NCBI GenBank assembly: GCA_030603385.1
Contig: JAUVXW010000006.1
Coordinates: 1-64,000, forward strand
Direction: 5' to 3'
From: Promethearchaeota archaeon
Lineage (GTDB): Archaea; Asgardarchaeota; Lokiarchaeia; Sigyniarchaeales; SOKP01
Length of the DNA: 64,000 bases
Positions 38,331 through 49,673 of the stretch are shown piece by piece. Position numbers and translations under genes: made by a program. Each line of letters begins with the position of its first letter. Position 1 is the stretch's first letter. The notes under the pieces are model-generated. The model was not told the origin of the DNA, did not search any database, and was given only the letters and a program-made list of their open reading frames with translations.

Positions 38331-38355
38331 TTTGTCAAATATTTCATTTGACAAA
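38331..38355. repeat. Perfect 10-bp inverted repeat with 5-nt loop (tttgtcaaat-atttc-atttgacaaa), possible operator or RNA hairpin
   Basis: Direct read, 144 bp upstream of the GTPase start. Confidence 0.75.
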
Positions 38356-38624
38356 AGCGATTTTACCAAATTTCTAATGAAACGCCAGTTGCTTAGAACC
38401 ATTGAATGTAATTGATAACTAAAATAAATTCAATCTTATGTGTTATAAAACTAATGTGATATCGAAATATATATTAAGAATATAATTATCACTTTTTTCT
38501 TTTAATTATCCTTACCTTGAATGTTATTACCTTTAAAGGATTTGAATAACTTATTTTTGTATTCTTTTGTAAAAAGAAGTAATAAAGTAGTGAATAGCGA
38601 ATTTTATATCAATAATAGTTTTGT

Positions 38625-39899
38625 TTAATTAAAAACTGAGTTAAAATCTAAATATAAATTGAATTCTTTTGTTCTATTATTAAAATCTTGTGAAGCATTT
38701 TCTATTATCTTCGTGAGAGTATTATAATTTAGTTCCTTTTTAAACTTTCTATCCCAATTCCACCAATTGGGTAAACCTGTGAAATGTACATTCCATAAAT
38801 GTTCAATATTTCTGTTAGATCTTTTTTCAACCTCTTTTGCGAGTAGAACCCAAAATAAAATAAGATTATTGGAGATTTTGTCATCTTCTCTAATTGGACC
38901 TCTAAAAAATTTATTAAAAGCTAATAACATTAGTATAGCTAAACCATACTTCATTTGGATTTTCATAGTATTAATTAAATATTTCTCTTTCAGATTATCC
39001 CAATTTATTACATCAGTTATTTTTTCTATGTCTTTATTTATACTCTCTTTTACTCTTTCAAAATAAAAATCTTTTGTTAAATATGGTTGAGTATTAATAT
39101 ACTGAAAAATTCGAAGAGCTCCTGCTATTCGCCATTCTATCCATTCTTGAGAATAAGTTAATGCTTTATTCAAAGCCTTTTCTTTATCTGGCCATAAGCT
39201 TAAGATACCTTTTAATTTATTGTTGATTTCATCATAATAATCTGTATAATGATCATAAATTCGAGCATAAGAATAACCTAATATATCAATATATGTGAAA
39301 ATCTCTAATAGATCAATGAATCTATTAATATTATCTATGTTAGTTAATAATTCATTAATCTCTGTATCGTTTAATAACGAATAAACTCCATAAAAAGTAG
39401 ATTCACCTGTATAGATTGTGGCAAATAACAGATGATATTGAATTACTTTATTAATTAGTAGCTTTTCAATATCTGAAAGCCCAAATAGTTCGAGTAAATT
39501 CTCTCCAGAAATCAATTTGTAGCTATGATAAGGATGATCTTTTTTATCAACTAATCTTCCTATATCGTGATACATTAAAATAATTGGGATTATTAACTCG
39601 TTTTGAGAGTCTTGATTCAGCAGTTTTTCTCTAATTACATTTAAAGATTCTTGTGAAAGGGTTTCATGGGAGAACTCTCCATTTTTTATTAGAAAGAATA
39701 TTTTAAACAGTCTAAATATATGTCTTACTGTTCTTTGGAATTCTTCCTTTTCTCCATTATTTCCATCTTGAAAAATTTTCTCTAAGTTCGGAAAAATAGA
39801 TAATAGACGATTGTAATCATTAGATTTATCAATTTCAGAATAAGAATCAATCCAAGAGAGTTCCAAGTTTGAAAATATATTATGAAGCTTATCTATCAT
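38625..39899 (-). CDS. HD-domain-like phosphohydrolase, function unknown
   Basis: ILMYHDIGRLVDKKDHPYHSYKLI and QYHLLFATIYTG. Confidence 0.6.
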   Translation of the reverse strand: MIDKLHNIFSNLELSWIDSYSEIDKSNDYNRLLSIFPNLEKIFQDGNNGEKEEFQRTVRHIFRLFKIFFLIKNGEFSHETLSQESLNVIREKLLNQDSQNELIIPIILMYHDIGRLVDKKDHPYHSYKLISGENLLELFGLSDIEKLLINKVIQYHLLFATIYTGESTFYGVYSLLNDTEINELLTNIDNINRFIDLLEIFTYIDILGYSYARIYDHYTDYYDEINNKLKGILSLWPDKEKALNKALTYSQEWIEWRIAGALRIFQYINTQPYLTKDFYFERVKESINKDIEKITDVINWDNLKEKYLINTMKIQMKYGLAILMLLAFNKFFRGPIREDDKISNNLILFWVLLAKEVEKRSNRNIEHLWNVHFTGLPNWWNWDRKFKKELNYNTLTKIIENASQDFNNRTKEFNLYLDFNSVFN

Positions 39900-40858
39900 A
39901 ACTTAACAACTCTTTTTTCTAATAATTGAAAGAATGGCTCTATATCAATATTGCCCCCACTTAAAATAATACCAACTTTCATATTATTTACATTAACTTT
40001 CTTTGAGAGTAAGGCTGCCAAAGGAACTGCACCTGAAGGTTCGACTATTAATTTCATCCGTTCCCAAAGAAATCTCATTGCATTGATGATTTCCTTTTCA
40101 GAAACAGTAACTATTTGATCTACAAATTCTCGAATAATATTAAAGGTTCTCTCACAAATTGAAGTTCGCAAACCGTCAGCAATGGTATTTGGATAAGTAC
40201 TTTCTATTATGTAACCTGCTTGAATGGATTGATAGGCATCATCTGCCATTGAAGGCTCAACCCCAAAAACTTGAGCTTTTGGACATAAACCTTTAGCAGC
40301 AAGGGCAGTACCACTCAATAACCCACCACCACCAAGTGGCGCAATTACCATATCTAATTCTCCAATCTCTTTTATTAATTCATATGCTGCTGTTCCTTGC
40401 CCACATATTATATTGTTATCATCATATGGATGAATTAGAAAATAATGATATTTTTCAATTAACTTTTCAGTAGTTTGAGATCTAGCTTCTAGTGTATTAT
40501 CGCAAAATATGATTTCAGCACCATAATTCTTAGTAGCATTAATCTTATTTGCGGGAGCTCCTTTTGGCATTACAATTGTGGCATGAATACCTAATATCGA
40601 AGCCGCAAGCGCAACAGCTTGGGCGTGATTACCACTTGAGTGTGTAATAACCCCAGTTTTCTTTTCTTCTTCTGAAAGTAAACTTAATGCATAATAGGCT
40701 CCGCGAAATTTAAACGCCCCAACTCTTTGAAAATTTTCACATTTAAAATATATTTCTGCTTGTAATTTTGAATTTAATGTCCTTGAAGTCATTACTGGAG
40801 TTTTATTTGCAACATCACTAATTTTCATAGATGCTTCTTTTATTCCCTGAAACGACAT
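39896..40858 (-). CDS. PLP-dependent threonine ammonia-lyase/serine racemase-like
   Basis: FKCENFQRVGAFKFRGAYYAL; SSGNHAQAVALAA; GGGGLLSGTALAAK. Confidence 0.93.
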   Translation of the reverse strand: MSFQGIKEASMKISDVANKTPVMTSRTLNSKLQAEIYFKCENFQRVGAFKFRGAYYALSLLSEEEKKTGVITHSSGNHAQAVALAASILGIHATIVMPKGAPANKINATKNYGAEIIFCDNTLEARSQTTEKLIEKYHYFLIHPYDDNNIICGQGTAAYELIKEIGELDMVIAPLGGGGLLSGTALAAKGLCPKAQVFGVEPSMADDAYQSIQAGYIIESTYPNTIADGLRTSICERTFNIIREFVDQIVTVSEKEIINAMRFLWERMKLIVEPSGAVPLAALLSKKVNVNNMKVGIILSGGNIDIEPFFQLLEKRVVKL

Positions 40859-41108
40859 TAATATTCTAACTATTAATTTCTAAATTATATTTTTAAAAGT
40901 CTCTTAGGGATATAAGTATTTAGAATAATTAAGAAATTATAACTCTAATCGAAGTTCAAGGTCCCCAACTGATAATTTTTTCCCTGTTGGACTTAATTTT
41001 TAGCCTTGCAATTTTATGATAATTACGCCTAGTAATTCTACGTAAGGTTATTGCCTTGATATTATTCAATGGGGTGTTCTCATCTGTCGTGCTTATAATA
41101 AATCCTTT

Positions 41109-42104
41109 TTAAACTTCTAAAAGAATCTTAACAAAATCTCTTTCTCTTGGTTCGACATATTTTTCGAAAGCTTTTTGGGCATCTTTTAAGGGAACTACTT
41201 CAGATATAAATTCATTGGCTTCTACATTATAATTAACAAATATATCAATAGCTGCTAAGATATCTTCACGATCATGACCTAAGCATCCTTTTAAAGTAAC
41301 TTCTTTGGAGTTTATCATAAAGAAGGGAAAGGGGATACTCCCCTTATGGATTCCCTCAAGTACAATTGTTCCCCCTCTTTTTATTAAAAAAATTGAATCT
41401 GATAACGTTTCTTGATTTCCAACACAATCAAAAATGAATGTAGGTTCTCCTAGATTTTTTATCGTCTTTTTTATTTTAGCTCTTCTTGGAGGTACTGCTG
41501 CGGTTGCTCCAAATTGTATTGCTTTATTTCTTAAAAATTCTTGCGGTTCAACTACAACTACATAGTTTGGATCTTTCAGAATTAATAAAGCTTTTAAAGT
41601 AGTTAAACCCACACTACCTCCTCCAAATATTAATATTTTTTCCTTATCTTTAATTTTTGTTAGTTTAAACGCTCTAATCGCTAGTGAAAATGTTTCAATC
41701 AAAACTGCTTCTTTTATTGATATTTTTGACGGAATTTTAAATACCCATTCTTTTGGCACTTTAACATATTCTGCAAATCCCCCATCCTGAAATGTACCTA
41801 ATCCCTTTAGTTTACCCTCACTAAGATCAAGTGAAACAGTAAAACATACAACCTTGTCTGCTATTTTTACTTCAGAAACATTCTCTCCTATCTCTGCAAC
41901 TTCACCTGCTATTTCATGTCCCATTACTAAAGGAACCTGATACATTTTATATTTAAAATTTGTTATATCCGACCCACAAATACCACAGTAATGAACTTTA
42001 ACTAAGACCTCATCAAAACCGAGAGTTGGTTTCGGATAATTTTCTCTATACACAATTTTTTGAATATCCTCAAAAACTGCTGCTTTAATTGCTTTTCTCC
42101 TCAA
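41109..42104 (-). CDS. Medium-chain alcohol dehydrogenase (MDR) family
   Basis: CGICGSDITNF; MGHEIAGEVAEIG; IFGGGSVGL. Confidence 0.92.
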   Translation of the reverse strand: MRRKAIKAAVFEDIQKIVYRENYPKPTLGFDEVLVKVHYCGICGSDITNFKYKMYQVPLVMGHEIAGEVAEIGENVSEVKIADKVVCFTVSLDLSEGKLKGLGTFQDGGFAEYVKVPKEWVFKIPSKISIKEAVLIETFSLAIRAFKLTKIKDKEKILIFGGGSVGLTTLKALLILKDPNYVVVVEPQEFLRNKAIQFGATAAVPPRRAKIKKTIKNLGEPTFIFDCVGNQETLSDSIFLIKRGGTIVLEGIHKGSIPFPFFMINSKEVTLKGCLGHDREDILAAIDIFVNYNVEANEFISEVVPLKDAQKAFEKYVEPRERDFVKILLEV

Positions 42105-42447
42105 ATTAGTTTTAGTTGTACAAGATTACGTTTTAATAAGTTTTTCACTATTAATCCAATATTAAAATTTTTAACCCAATAAAATTTTCGTTTATGTGAA
42201 TGAAATCTAACACATAAACTTAAAGGATAAATAAAAATTAAATATTTTTTTTCAATTATTCTGTCTTTAATTTGATTAGTTTTACGAGATATGATATTGC
42301 TAAAAAGGAAATACAAAAAAGATTCCCATTTCAATTATTATATCGTAATTAATATTTTAAAAACAATGTTTTTAAGTAAATAGGTTGAATATATTTCATT
42401 TATTTTTTTCATTTATAAGTTTTTAAAATTCTTAGGAGGTTTAAGAT

Positions 42448-43677
42448 TTGAAAAAAAGACTTTATTCACTTGATTTTTTTCGAGGAATAGCTATCATTAT
42501 GGTTATTATCTTTCATAGACTTATGTATGATTGGCCAGGTTCAGAATTTTTTTTTACAGATCCAAAGGGATTTCTTAAAATACCTTGGTTTACAGCAATA
42601 ATGTTCTTTGCGGGAATGGGAGGTATTTTTTCATTAATTAGTGGAGTCGTCACAGCATATTCAACTCATAATCGAATAACTTCAGGAAAAGCTAATAAAA
42701 AAATGATTTTATATGCTGGTCTTTTTTCTTTTTTATGGTTAGCATTAGTAGATTATATAAGAAAATTCCTATTTAGCACTAAGAGCTATTTTGAAGGAAA
42801 ATTTTATAATGGGTTAATCACAGGTTCGCTTTTAGAAGGAGAATTAGTCATCCCACATTTGGAATTATTATACTATACGAGCACTTTGATGATAATCGGG
42901 CTTTCTGGATTTGTCGTACCTGTTATAATGATATTACTGTCTCGTAAGGGTGGTCTTGAAAAAGTACGTCGTAATAAAATTATTCTTGGAACTCTTGCGG
43001 GTGTAATACTAATTGCAACCCCATTTTTGTCATTTACGCTCGAGCCAATCGTGGAGGATTTATTTATCAGCCGTAATTATTTAGGAGGTTTTCTTTTGGC
43101 ATTAATCGTTTCTCCATATTTCCCAATTTTCCCCATTATCGCTTATGCACTACTCGGAGGTATATTAGGAATCTCCTTAGCTAGAGATGAAAACAAACGT
43201 AAAATAACCATTTTCTGGTTAGTGTTTGGATTTGCTTTGTTAAGTATTGGAAACTACATTCTATTAACGTTTCTAATTCGTTTCGAGGTCTATAATTATA
43301 ATTTCGTTCGATTTATGCAATTAGGAGTCTATCTTATGATTATTATTATTTTACTAAGATTAATAGATTTCAAGCCAGAAGAAAAACAAGAGAAGATTGT
43401 AAAAAAAGTAAGCCCTATTATCATGTTTGGGAGAGCATCACTAACTATTTTTGTCTTTGAAGCCATTGTTGCAACCATATTTCATGTGATTCTCGATTCT
43501 ATACTGCCTGATTGGAATACAGAAGCTTATGTAGTGTTGATATTTGGTCTTTTCAATCTAGCTTTTTGGTATTTAATATTACACTTCTGGAAGAAGAAAG
43601 ACTTTAAAGGTTCAGTTGAATGGACGGGAGTATATATTATCAGAAAACTCTCTGGAATTGGAAAAAAAGAACCATAA
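42448..43677 (+). CDS. Heparan-alpha-glucosaminide N-acetyltransferase-like/DUF1624 membrane protein
   Basis: RLYSLDFFRGIAIIMVIIFHRLMYDW and about 9 hydrophobic segments. Confidence 0.75.
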   Translation: MKKRLYSLDFFRGIAIIMVIIFHRLMYDWPGSEFFFTDPKGFLKIPWFTAIMFFAGMGGIFSLISGVVTAYSTHNRITSGKANKKMILYAGLFSFLWLALVDYIRKFLFSTKSYFEGKFYNGLITGSLLEGELVIPHLELLYYTSTLMIIGLSGFVVPVIMILLSRKGGLEKVRRNKIILGTLAGVILIATPFLSFTLEPIVEDLFISRNYLGGFLLALIVSPYFPIFPIIAYALLGGILGISLARDENKRKITIFWLVFGFALLSIGNYILLTFLIRFEVYNYNFVRFMQLGVYLMIIIILLRLIDFKPEEKQEKIVKKVSPIIMFGRASLTIFVFEAIVATIFHVILDSILPDWNTEAYVVLIFGLFNLAFWYLILHFWKKKDFKGSVEWTGVYIIRKLSGIGKKEP

Positions 43678-43825
43678 AATAATTAATTCAAGTAACTTTT
43701 TCCACTTTTTTTTATATAAAATTTAGATAAACACGCTTAAATTTCTTTAATATAACCCGAAAAATTAAAAACTATTTTTAACTCATATTTAATATTTTAA
43801 TTCTAAAACATTAGGAAATAGCAGA

Positions 43826-44452
43826 ATGTTTTCTATTTGTACCGCCTATATTGAAGATGGAAAATTAGAAGAGACAATAAAACAATATGCTGAGTCAGAG
43901 AAAAAATTTACAGAAGAAATTGGTGTTCTTTTTCGTAAATTCTTTCAATGTCAGATACAACCTCACATTATTTGGTCGATTACAGAATGGGAGTCTGAAA
44001 AAGCTCATCATGATGCAGCTCAATCAATTATGGGAGTTAGGCGAGATGATCGTTTCGCTGCAATAGCTTTTGGTCCTGAGCCTTATTTTGAAATATTCTG
44101 TAATGAAGATGAGTCGCTTACAATTGGAAAGTTTTCAGAAAAATTTCAAATAGTAATTGTTATCCATGGTCTTATTAGCGAAAAAGCCAAAGAGAAATAT
44201 TTGGAAATTAGAAAAGAAAGAATAAGAGAGTATAGAGCACAACTTCAATGGTTAAGTGTTTTTTATAATACCTATAATTCAAATGAGTTTGTAGCATTTA
44301 TGGGATTTAATTCTGAGGAATATTTTAATAAAATTCGAAAAATTGATGATTATTTTTTAGAAGAATATCTATTTACAGGATTAAGAAACACTCTTGGAAT
44401 GTCTTATATAGCTAATTATAATCAATTTATATGTAAACCTATATTATTCTAG
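43826..44452 (+). CDS. Dimeric alpha/beta-barrel (antibiotic monooxygenase-like) protein, possibly two tandem domains
   Basis: HIIWSITEWESEKAHHDAAQSI pattern in the N-terminal half. Confidence 0.5.
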   Translation: MFSICTAYIEDGKLEETIKQYAESEKKFTEEIGVLFRKFFQCQIQPHIIWSITEWESEKAHHDAAQSIMGVRRDDRFAAIAFGPEPYFEIFCNEDESLTIGKFSEKFQIVIVIHGLISEKAKEKYLEIRKERIREYRAQLQWLSVFYNTYNSNEFVAFMGFNSEEYFNKIRKIDDYFLEEYLFTGLRNTLGMSYIANYNQFICKPILF

Positions 44453-44461
44453 GTAATTATT

Positions 44462-44704
44462 ATGAGACCTCCTATATGCAAAATCTGTGATAAAAACTTA
44501 GAAGAAAAAGATGACGGAGGTTTAATTTATTTTAAAAAACGCCAGTCTGATGTAGAATGGGAGAAAAGGATGGAAGAAATTGGAGGAGTAGGACATCCTC
44601 CCTACGCAGAATGGTTCTGCAAGAAACATTTTAAGAAGGCAAATGAGTTAAGACACTTACCCATTGATGAAGCCTTAAAAAATCTAATGCTTGAAGGGAC
44701 CTAA
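44462..44704 (+). CDS. Small hypothetical Cys/His protein
   Basis: [22 protein letters not shown]...[13 protein letters not shown]. Confidence 0.6.
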   Translation: MRPPICKICDKNLEEKDDGGLIYFKKRQSDVEWEKRMEEIGGVGHPPYAEWFCKKHFKKANELRHLPIDEALKNLMLEGT

Positions 44705-45118
44705 TTCTTTAATTTGGTTTGTAAATTCAGTTATTACTTCAGCAAATCGCTTACCCTCAGAGGCGCTTACCCATTCCAAGCGTACCCGCTTTGGGTTTAT
44801 ACCTAATTGCTTGATTAAAATGGTATGCAATCTTTCGAATCTTTCTTTAGTGTACTCATTTCCAGAAATGTAATGACAATCGCCTATATGACATCCACTA
44901 ACGAGAACTCCATCAGCACCATTCTTTAAAGCTTTAAGAACAAATGAAGGATCTACTCTTCCAGAGCACATGACTCTTATTACTCTAATATTTGGAGGAT
45001 ATTGGAATCGTGAAACCCCTGCCAAATCTGCTCCTGCATAACTACACCAATTGCAACAAAAAACTAAAAGATGGGGTTCAAATCCTTCTTTACTTTCTTT
45101 TGACTTTGATTTAGACAT
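44684..45118 (-). CDS. mvhD: MvhD-like hydrogenase/Hdr iron-sulfur delta subunit
   Basis: [43 protein letters not shown]...GCHIGDCHY. Confidence 0.93.
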   Translation of the reverse strand: MSKSKSKESKEGFEPHLLVFCCNWCSYAGADLAGVSRFQYPPNIRVIRVMCSGRVDPSFVLKALKNGADGVLVSGCHIGDCHYISGNEYTKERFERLHTILIKQLGINPKRVRLEWVSASEGKRFAEVITEFTNQIKELGPFKH

Positions 45119-45136
45119 GATTTTACACCTTAATAA

Positions 45137-48100
45137 TTAATTTTCTACTTCCTCCTTTTCTAATAAATAAGAATCTATCATAGCTGAAATTTGGTCAAAA
45201 TCATAATGTTTTACCATAATTGCTCCAACTGGACATGTAGCCGCGCAAGTTCCGCATCCTTTACATAGTGCTGAATTAATGGTAGATTTTGTAACAATAA
45301 TACTAATATCTTCAAAATCTTTAGTTATTTCTATAAGTTCTATTGCTTTATATGGGCAAATTTCTTCACATTTGCCACATCCTATGCATTTATCCGGGTT
45401 TACTTCAGCTACCAAACCCGAAGTTGTAATCTCCTTCGCGCTTAGAAATCTGCTTGCTCTTCCTGCTGCCCCATTCGCTTGAGAAATTGAATCTTGAATG
45501 TTTTTTGGCCATTGCGCACATCCACATAAGAAGACACCATCAGTGGCAAAATCTAAAGGTCTTAATTTGACATGTGCTTCCAAGAAAAATCCTGTTCTAT
45601 CTAAGGGAACCTTAAGCATCTTTGCTAATTCTTCTAAATTATCTGCAGGCACCATAGGAGTTGCTAAAACAATCATATTCGTGTCATATGCAATTTCATC
45701 CTGCAAATTTGTATCAAACACTTTAATTCCGTATTTTCCTTGACTTTTCTTTTTAACTTCTGGTAGATTCTCTAAATCATATCTTAAGAACATCGCATCT
45801 TTTCTTCTATTTCGATAATATTCTTCAAATTCTTTTTTAGCCATTTGAAGATCCCTGTAAAGTACGACGATTTCTAACTCTGGTCTTAATTGTTTTAAAA
45901 TGCTAATGTTTTTAATTGAAGTCCCGCAACACACATTTGAACAGTAGGTTATTCCTTCTTTTTGTCTTGCATTAGTACATAAAATAAATGTTACTCGATT
46001 AACTTTATCAAGCCACGACTTGTCTGAATTTTGAAGTTTTTGTTCTAGTTCTAATTGAGTAATTACATCGTTGTTTTTATTTCCATATTGAAATAATCCA
46101 TGCGGTTTGAATTCTTGAGCTCCAGTGGCCACAATAATAGTCCCAATTTTCAATTCTTTGAGGTCTTTTCCAGAATTGCTAATTGAAACCTCATAATTTC
46201 CAACAAAACCAATAATTGAGTTTATTTTTGACTTTAGTAAGACTTCAATATTCTTATGGTTCTTAGTTTTTTCTGTAATTTCTTTTAAGAAGATTGAAGC
46301 ATCCTCTTGAATAGGATATAATATATTTAAGTTATTTAGATTCCCACCCAATTTTTCTTCTTTTTCAACTAGATAAGTTTTAAACCCTTGATCTGCTAAA
46401 TTTAAGGCTGCGGTCATACCTGAAACACCACCACCTATTATTAAGCCTGTTGGCGTGATTTCCAGTTTTTCTTCTGGTTGTGGTTTGATCAGTCGAGCTT
46501 TCGCTACTGCCATTCTCAATAAATCCTTGGACTTTTCTGTAGCAGCCTCCTTCTCCGTCATATGAACCCATGAGCATTGGTCGCGAATATTAACCATCTC
46601 GAATAAATACTTGTTCATTCCTGCTTCTTGACAAGTTTCCTGAAATAATGGTTCATGAGTTCGAGGTGTACATGATGCTACTATAAATCTATTCAAATCT
46701 TTTTCTAGAATCAATTCTTTAATTCTTTCTTGAGAATCAGGACTACAAGAATATAAATTATCTTCACAATGTACTACATTTGGTAATGTCTTGATATAAT
46801 CTCTTACTTCAGGGACATCCACATATTTGCCTATATTAATCCCACAATGACAAATTAATACGCCAATTCTTGGTTCATCAGTGATCTTAACTTCTCTTTC
46901 AGCTATATCAAACACTTTATCTTTTACTTCAGTGAATTTTACAGTATTTAGTAAAGTTGCTACTTGGGAAGCTACCCCACTAGCATCTGCTACAGTTTCT
47001 GGTATATCCATAGGGCCTTGAGCAAATCCACATAAGAAAATACCCTCTTTTGAAGATAAAGACTTATTAAAATAAGATTTTTCTTTATAGAAATCATAAT
47101 GATCTAATTCAATATTTAGAATCTTCGATAAACCATGAGTACCCTTTGATGGTACTAATGGGGTAGCTAATACTACTAAATTAGCTCTGAAATCTTTAAA
47201 TTCTCCAGTTTTTAAATCTTCATAATGAATAATTAAATCATTTGTCTCAGGATCTTCTCCAATTGTGCTTATCTTTGTTTGGAAATATTTTACACCATAT
47301 TCATCTTGAGCTCTCTGGGTAAATTCATAGAAATTTTTACCATAGGCCCGTATATCATGTCTAAATACAAAACATTGAGAGTGTTCAGAATGTTCTTTCG
47401 TTATTATAGCCTCTTTAGCCGTGTACATACAGCAAACTGATGAACAATATGGGACATTTTCATGTAAATCTCTTGATCCTGCACATTGAATAAATGCTAT
47501 TATTTCGGGTTCTTTTTCATCGCTTGGGCGCAAAACATGCCCTCCAAATGGACCACTTGCACAAAGAATTCGTTCGTATTCAAGTGCATTTACAACATTT
47601 TGGTGATGATACCCCCATCGAGAAGATAATTCTTCTGCAAACATTTCAAACCCAGTTGCGACGACAATTGCACCAACTTTAATTTCAATATCTTGAGGTT
47701 GTTGTTCATAATCTATCGCTTCTGCTTCGCATACTTTTTCACAGACTCCACATACCCCTTTAGTGAACTTTAAACACAACTCAGGGTCGATTAAATAAAT
47801 CGGGGGCACAGCTTGGGGAAAGGGAATATATACTGATTTTCTTTTTCCTAAATTCATATCGAAAATATTTCCGACTTCAATTTTGGGACATTTCGTAGCA
47901 CAGTCTCCACATCCCTTACACTTCGTTTCATCAATATACCGAGGTTTTTTTAAAACTGTGACTGTGAAATCTCCTGGTTCTCCTTCAACTTTTTTGACCT
48001 CATGATAGGCCATTAATTCTATATTAGGATTTCGGAATACTTCAACCATTTTTGGTGCTAATATACAGAGAGAACAATCATTTGTAGGAAAAGTTTTATC

Positions 48101-48232
48101 TAATTGAGCCATTCTCCCACCTATTGACGGTGTCTTTTCCACTAAATAAACTTTAAGACCTAATTCAGTAAGATCTAATGAAGTTTGAATTCCGGCAATC
48201 CCCCCACCAATTACTAAAACTGAACCTTCCAT
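45137..48232 (-). CDS. hdrA: HdrA-like protein, double FAD-module fusion (1031 aa)
   Basis: Two GxGxxG modules (VLVIGGGIAGIQ; GLIIGGGVSGMT), CHCGINIGKYV, C-terminal CIGCGKCEEICP and CKGCGTCAATCP. Confidence 0.93.
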   Translation of the reverse strand: MEGSVLVIGGGIAGIQTSLDLTELGLKVYLVEKTPSIGGRMAQLDKTFPTNDCSLCILAPKMVEVFRNPNIELMAYHEVKKVEGEPGDFTVTVLKKPRYIDETKCKGCGDCATKCPKIEVGNIFDMNLGKRKSVYIPFPQAVPPIYLIDPELCLKFTKGVCGVCEKVCEAEAIDYEQQPQDIEIKVGAIVVATGFEMFAEELSSRWGYHHQNVVNALEYERILCASGPFGGHVLRPSDEKEPEIIAFIQCAGSRDLHENVPYCSSVCCMYTAKEAIITKEHSEHSQCFVFRHDIRAYGKNFYEFTQRAQDEYGVKYFQTKISTIGEDPETNDLIIHYEDLKTGEFKDFRANLVVLATPLVPSKGTHGLSKILNIELDHYDFYKEKSYFNKSLSSKEGIFLCGFAQGPMDIPETVADASGVASQVATLLNTVKFTEVKDKVFDIAEREVKITDEPRIGVLICHCGINIGKYVDVPEVRDYIKTLPNVVHCEDNLYSCSPDSQERIKELILEKDLNRFIVASCTPRTHEPLFQETCQEAGMNKYLFEMVNIRDQCSWVHMTEKEAATEKSKDLLRMAVAKARLIKPQPEEKLEITPTGLIIGGGVSGMTAALNLADQGFKTYLVEKEEKLGGNLNNLNILYPIQEDASIFLKEITEKTKNHKNIEVLLKSKINSIIGFVGNYEVSISNSGKDLKELKIGTIIVATGAQEFKPHGLFQYGNKNNDVITQLELEQKLQNSDKSWLDKVNRVTFILCTNARQKEGITYCSNVCCGTSIKNISILKQLRPELEIVVLYRDLQMAKKEFEEYYRNRRKDAMFLRYDLENLPEVKKKSQGKYGIKVFDTNLQDEIAYDTNMIVLATPMVPADNLEELAKMLKVPLDRTGFFLEAHVKLRPLDFATDGVFLCGCAQWPKNIQDSISQANGAAGRASRFLSAKEITTSGLVAEVNPDKCIGCGKCEEICPYKAIELIEITKDFEDISIIVTKSTINSALCKGCGTCAATCPVGAIMVKHYDFDQISAMIDSYLLEKEEVEN

Positions 48233-49530
48233 TATTCCTTTTCCTCCAGTGTCTTAATGGGATCTATTATATTTATTAAATCTACTAAAAACTCAGAAAA
48301 ATCCAATATTTCTATTGAGGAAATATCTTCATAATCATTTTGTAAACATGATAAATGAATTTTACATTTTGGGCATGATGTAATCATTATTTCCCCTACA
48401 TCTTTTGCTTCTAGCATTCTTTTATACCGTAAAGCTTTTGATCGCTCATTACAATTCATCCAAGAACTTACGCCACAACATAATGAATCTGATTTATTAT
48501 GTGCCATTTCTTTAAACTCATATCCTATTTCTTTTAAATGAGTAAAAATTTTGCGTACATTTTCTATTATATTACTATCTTTAGGCAAAAATCTACTCAA
48601 TCGGCACGGATCATGATAAGTAAATTTTATTTTTTCTTCTGATTCATTTGGATTTTTAAATTCAATCTTTTTATTTTGCCATTTTTCATAGATATATTCA
48701 ATTAAATGCTTTACTTGAAATTTATCTTTGAAATCTTCAAATAGATTTTGATAATCTACTTTTAACGTTCTATAACATTCTGCACAAGCAGTGATAATTG
48801 TTGTAGCTCCTGTTTCTTCAATTCTCTGAACATTCTTTTTTGCTAAATCAATAAAAGCATTAAGTTTTCCTTGGCCCCAATACAAATCATGTCCGCAACA
48901 AATTTCGTCTTTAAGAACTACAATCGGTTCTTTTTCAATTTGACATAGAATTTTCAAAGTACTTTCTGCTATAGAATCTGAATTTTCGAACTCAAAATTA
49001 AAGTATGGTAAACATCCAACATAATATAGAATATTTCCCTGATTTGACGTTTTACATTCTTTAGGAACCCATTCAAGAGATCTTTCTGGCTTTATATGTG
49101 GTTCACTCATAATTTCTGAGATGGTTGTATATACACCTTTATGAGCTATATACTCATCAGGATTTTGGCCATTAGAAGTTCTCATTTTATACTTTGCCAT
49201 TCTTACAATATCTGCGAAATTTATTCCCTCAGGACAATTCTGAAGACAGGTATTACATGTAAGACAATCCCACAAAATACCACTATCAATAATTTTATCT
49301 TCAAAACCCTCTAAAATCATTTGGATTATTCTACTTGGTTCAAAGCTTTGAACCCGACTGAGTTGGCATACACCACTACAACGAACACATTGATAACACC
49401 GATATAATAATTTTCTTATATTCGGTTCATAAATTTTTTCAAGATAAGAACTATTATCGCTGCTAGGTTCTTTTGAATCATCTACTTTCTCAATCTCAGT
49501 AATAACATTCACTTTTTTCAGTTTATTCAA
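48232..49530 (-). CDS. HdrC-HdrB fusion (HdrD-like) with two CCG domains
   Basis: CYQCVRCSGVC, CLTCNTCLQNCP, CCGHDLYWGQGK, HDPCRLSRF...CCGVSSWMNC...CPKC. Confidence 0.9.
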   Translation of the reverse strand: MNKLKKVNVITEIEKVDDSKEPSSDNSSYLEKIYEPNIRKLLYRCYQCVRCSGVCQLSRVQSFEPSRIIQMILEGFEDKIIDSGILWDCLTCNTCLQNCPEGINFADIVRMAKYKMRTSNGQNPDEYIAHKGVYTTISEIMSEPHIKPERSLEWVPKECKTSNQGNILYYVGCLPYFNFEFENSDSIAESTLKILCQIEKEPIVVLKDEICCGHDLYWGQGKLNAFIDLAKKNVQRIEETGATTIITACAECYRTLKVDYQNLFEDFKDKFQVKHLIEYIYEKWQNKKIEFKNPNESEEKIKFTYHDPCRLSRFLPKDSNIIENVRKIFTHLKEIGYEFKEMAHNKSDSLCCGVSSWMNCNERSKALRYKRMLEAKDVGEIMITSCPKCKIHLSCLQNDYEDISSIEILDFSEFLVDLINIIDPIKTLEEKE

Positions 49531-49673
49531 GACTTAATAATTTGAACCTATATTGCATAGAAAAAAAATGGAAACCATTTATTTTTTCTGATTAGTTTTC
49601 ATAACTCTATTGTCAAACAAGAAAGAATATAGATGAAAAATTAGGATTTCTTTTTTCTTTCTTTAATCAAATT

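Noticed and set aside
42101-42334. 77-aa minus-strand ORF upstream of the ADH
   Set aside because: Low-complexity Lys/Ile/Phe-rich translation over an AT-rich promoter gap; no domain
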